Shown: positions 61,962 to 64,000 of the stretch, in pieces | Layout of the letters: each line of letters starts with the position of its first letter | Numbering within the stretch: position 1 is the first letter of the stretch | NCBI RefSeq assembly: GCF_006443685.1 | Contig: NZ_VFYP01000001.1 | Span: forward strand, 2,108,001-2,172,000 | Reading direction: 5' to 3' | Origin: Rhizobium glycinendophyticum | GTDB taxonomy: Bacteria; Pseudomonadota; Alphaproteobacteria; Rhizobiales; Rhizobiaceae | Length of the DNA stretch: 64,000 nucleotides | Position numbers and translations under genes: made by a program | The notes under the pieces: generated by a model | Database searches by the model: none | What the model was told of the DNA's origin: nothing | The model's input: the letters and a program-made list of their open reading frames with translations, nothing else

Positions 61962-63311
61962 CTAAACAGCAATGGAATGCCGGCCCTTGCCGTTGGCGAG
62001 GTAGCTGTCGAAGACGGCCGCAATCGTGCGGGCGAAGGGTCGGCCAGCCTCCGTGATGGTGAAGCGATCGCCCACCAGCCGACAGATATCATCCTGGTTC
62101 GACGCGGCGAAGCTACCCGCTTCCCCGACGATTGCCTCCGCGTCCGCACCGAATTCGGCCCGTAACGCGTCGAAGGAGAGTTCGAAGCGGCACATGATTT
62201 CCTCGATCACCCGGCGCCGCATGCGGTCGTCATCGGTGACGGCCACGCCGCGCACTGCGGCGAGCCCCCCGTTATCAGCCATGCGCTGGTATTCGCCGGT
62301 CGCTGGCATGTTCTGCACATAACCCTGAGGCAATTGCCCGATCGAAGAAGCCCCGAGCCCGATCAGCGCGTCGGCTGCGTCGACCGTGTAGCCCTGGAAA
62401 TTGCGGCGCAGGCGCCCTTCCCGCTGGGCGATCGCCATGCTGTCGGTAGGTCGAGCGAAATGGTCGATACCGATCGGCTCGTACCCCGCCTCCACCAACA
62501 TTCGGGCTGCCAGGCTCATCTGGGCAAAACGCGCCTCGATGCCGGGCAGCACGTCCTCCCTGATCATTGTCTGGTGCTTCTTCATCCACGGCACATGCGC
62601 GTAGCCGAAGAGCGCGATCCGATCGGGAGAAAGCGAGAGAATGTCGCGCACCGTATCGGCGAGCGTCTCCTCGGTCTGATGCGGCAGGCCATAGAGGATG
62701 TCGCAGTTGACCGAATGCACGCCCCGCACCCTGACGGCATCGACCACCGACTTCGTATGTTCGAACGTCTGGATACGGTTGATGGCGCGCTGCACGTCAG
62801 GGTGGAAATCCTGAACACCGAGACTGGCACGTGTCATCCCGATCCGCGCCAGCGCATCGTAGCGCGGTTCGTCCAAATCGTTCGGGTCCATCTCGACGCT
62901 AATCTCGACCTCATCCGAGAAACGGAAGGCGTCGCGCAGCGCCGCCATCAGATCGACGAGATCGTCCGGCCGCACCATGGTCGGCGAACCGCCACCAAAA
63001 TGCACGGCAGTCACGACCGCATCGCGGTTTACGAGCTTTCCGACGGCCGCGATTTCTTTTCTTAAAGATTCCAGATAGATCGCGATAGGTTCATATTTCA
63101 GTGTATGCTTTGTGTGGCATGCGCAGAACCAGCAGAGCCGGTCGCAATAGGGAATATGGAGGTAGAGGGACAGCGTCTGCTCGTCGGTGATTGCCTGCAG
63201 CCATTCGGCATAGACGCCCGTATCGACCCCCTCGTGGAAGTGCGGTGCCGTTGGATAGCTGGTATAGCGCGGCACGGCCCCGGAATATTTTTTGAGAAGT
63301 GAATCTGGCAT
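61962..63311 (-). CDS. hemN: Oxygen-independent coproporphyrinogen III oxidase HemN
   Basis: A 449-residue radical SAM enzyme that converts coproporphyrinogen III to protoporphyrinogen IX without O2. Start MPDSLLKKYSGAVPRYTSYP is canonical for HemN. The SAM cluster is YCDRLCWFCACH (CxxxCxxC, about 61-68). AVHFGGGSPT (about 107) and the HemN_C domain (about 360-440) follow. ATG 63311 fits; an ORF extension to 63368 runs into the promoter. An anaerobox lies 66 bases upstream. Confidence 0.96.
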   Translation of the reverse strand: MPDSLLKKYSGAVPRYTSYPTAPHFHEGVDTGVYAEWLQAITDEQTLSLYLHIPYCDRLCWFCACHTKHTLKYEPIAIYLESLRKEIAAVGKLVNRDAVVTAVHFGGGSPTMVRPDDLVDLMAALRDAFRFSDEVEISVEMDPNDLDEPRYDALARIGMTRASLGVQDFHPDVQRAINRIQTFEHTKSVVDAVRVRGVHSVNCDILYGLPHQTEETLADTVRDILSLSPDRIALFGYAHVPWMKKHQTMIREDVLPGIEARFAQMSLAARMLVEAGYEPIGIDHFARPTDSMAIAQREGRLRRNFQGYTVDAADALIGLGASSIGQLPQGYVQNMPATGEYQRMADNGGLAAVRGVAVTDDDRMRRRVIEEIMCRFELSFDALRAEFGADAEAIVGEAGSFAASNQDDICRLVGDRFTITEAGRPFARTIAAVFDSYLANGKGRHSIAV

Positions 63312-63376
63312 GATCTGCGTGGTCCCGAAGCTGTGTCGACTACGACCAAAGATAGCGCCGTGCGACAATGCGGCCT

Positions 63377-63390
63377 TTGACTTCGATCAA
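63377..63390. promoter_or_regulatory. FNR/FixK box between hemN and fnrN
   Basis: TTGACTTCGATCAA matches TTGA(C/T)-N4-(G/A)TCAA without mismatch. The hemN ATG is 66 bases away on the minus strand and the fnrN ATG 110 bases away on the plus strand. It probably gives FnrN activation of hemN and autoregulation of fnrN. Confidence 0.85.
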
Positions 63391-63500
63391 TTTGATGTTA
63401 CATTTCTCAAGTAAGTTCTACGGAACTCAGAGGCCGAAAAGGCCATGCAGGTCGTTCGATGCGGATCGTTGTCGCACGGCCTCCCAGGGCGGCGTGATCA

Positions 63501-64000
63501 TGGACACCTATCTCAAACATTTGCCGGAATGCGAAGCCCCGGGCGTTTGTCGGGCTTGCGAGGCGCGTCACGGCGGGCTGTGCTCGGTATTGACCGCGAA
63601 CCAGCTCACCGAACTCAACCGTCACTCCATTCGCCGGCGAATCGACGCGGGCAATGAGGTGATCGGTCAGGGCGAGACGGTCGGCAGCTACAGCAACATT
63701 CTCAAAGGTGTGATCAAGCTTTCCAAGATGATGGCGGACGGCCGCCAGCAGATCGTCGGCCTGCAGTTTGCGCCCGATTTCCTGGGCCGCCCCTTCCTTG
63801 GCGAAAGCACCATCACGGCAGAAGCCGCGACCGACACTGAAATCTGCACCTTCCCACGCAATGTCGTCGACCGCATGGTCAGCGAAGTGCCGGACATGGA
63901 ACGCAAGCTGCACAACCAGTCGCTCAAGGAACTGGACGAGGCACGCGAGTGGATGCTGACGCTTGGCCGCAAGACGGCACAGGAAAAGGTGGCCAACTTC
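63501..64000 (+). CDS. fnrN: FNR-type oxygen-sensing regulator FnrN, truncated by window end
   Basis: The first 166 residues of a CRP/FNR-family activator. The N-terminal cluster Cys residues are at 11, 17, 20 and 28 (LPECEAPGVCRACEARHGGLCSV pattern in pieces), with a further Cys near residue 111 in TEICTF, as in FNR/FnrN. The cyclic-nucleotide-binding-like domain covers about 30-140 (NEVIGQGETVGSYSNILKG), then the dimer helix (MERKLHNQSLKELDEAREWM). The C-terminal HTH lies beyond base 64000. The Cys cluster separates it from FixK, which lacks it. Start ATG 63501. Confidence 0.93.

Noticed and set aside
63389..63412. A second anaerobox (TTGATG..CTCAA) near hemN
   Set aside because: The half-sites are too far apart and the second half is CTCAA, so it does not match the 14-base consensus.

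Overview
This is a stretch of chromosome from an alphaproteobacterium of the Rhizobiaceae (Rhizobium, Agrobacterium and relatives). The main evidence is a complete operon for very-long-chain (C28) lipid A acylation (acpXL to lpxXL), chromosomal fixNOQP and fixGHIS operons next to gnd, a hemN-fnrN pair with FNR/FixK-type boxes, a perfect CtrA box, DUF1489 and BTLCP-type proteins, and two copies of a RIME-like intergenic repeat. DNA is GC-rich and densely coding. I see no prophage, insertion sequence, rRNA or CRISPR array. The only RNA gene seen is tRNA-Leu(GAG). The species cannot be named from the sequence alone.

Layout. 0-8 kb: MscS channel, alpha/beta-hydrolase lipoprotein, secreted EF-hand protein, and an RND efflux adaptor/pump pair without an outer-membrane partner. 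8-11.4 kb (minus): a decayed gene, a tyrosine-phosphatase-like protein, DUF1489, sdaA and an unlisted 33-residue membrane peptide with its own terminator. 11.6-14 kb: three small membrane-protein genes. 14-17.8 kb: MerR regulator, mgtE, a deformylase-like protein lacking two metal ligands, a BON-domain protein and a BTLCP cysteine-peptidase-like protein. 18-20.9 kb: a secreted low-complexity Pro/Gly/Asn protein behind a perfect CtrA box, tRNA-Leu, lipB and an XRE regulator. 21-28.5 kb: transporter, M50-like membrane protease, glutathione-dependent formaldehyde oxidation (adhC and fghA) separated by five other genes, including a BrnTA toxin-antitoxin pair whose toxin is frameshifted. 28.6-30.1 kb: TetR regulator plus an EamA exporter behind an inverted repeat. 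30.1-43.5 kb: a hemicellulose-oligosaccharide locus (GH43, aldo/keto reductase, MocA-type oxidoreductase, TIM-barrel isomerase, GH2 beta-mannosidase, CUT1 ABC transporter) with a divergent LacI regulator. 43.5-46.4 kb: a degenerate GGDEF protein and gnd. 46.5-56.2 kb: fixSIHG and fixPQON (both minus), a hemerythrin gene divergent from fixN, and a PAS protein. 56.3-61.9 kb: the C28 acylation operon. 62-64 kb: hemN and the truncated fnrN.

How the parts work together. FnrN probably senses low oxygen through its Cys cluster and acts at three boxes: between hemN and fnrN, before fixN (shared with the hemerythrin gene) and before fixG. This would couple cbb3 oxidase synthesis, its copper/assembly factors and anaerobic haem synthesis. 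The sugar locus imports oligosaccharides, cuts them with GH2/GH43 enzymes and processes the products, with LacI repression of the divergent promoter. The acpXL operon builds the long hydroxylated acyl chain on a dedicated carrier and LpxXL transfers it to lipid A. One of its two condensing enzymes lacks the catalytic Cys and may act as a KS-beta-like partner.

Limits. All functions are read from motifs and gene order. No similarity search or structure prediction was run.
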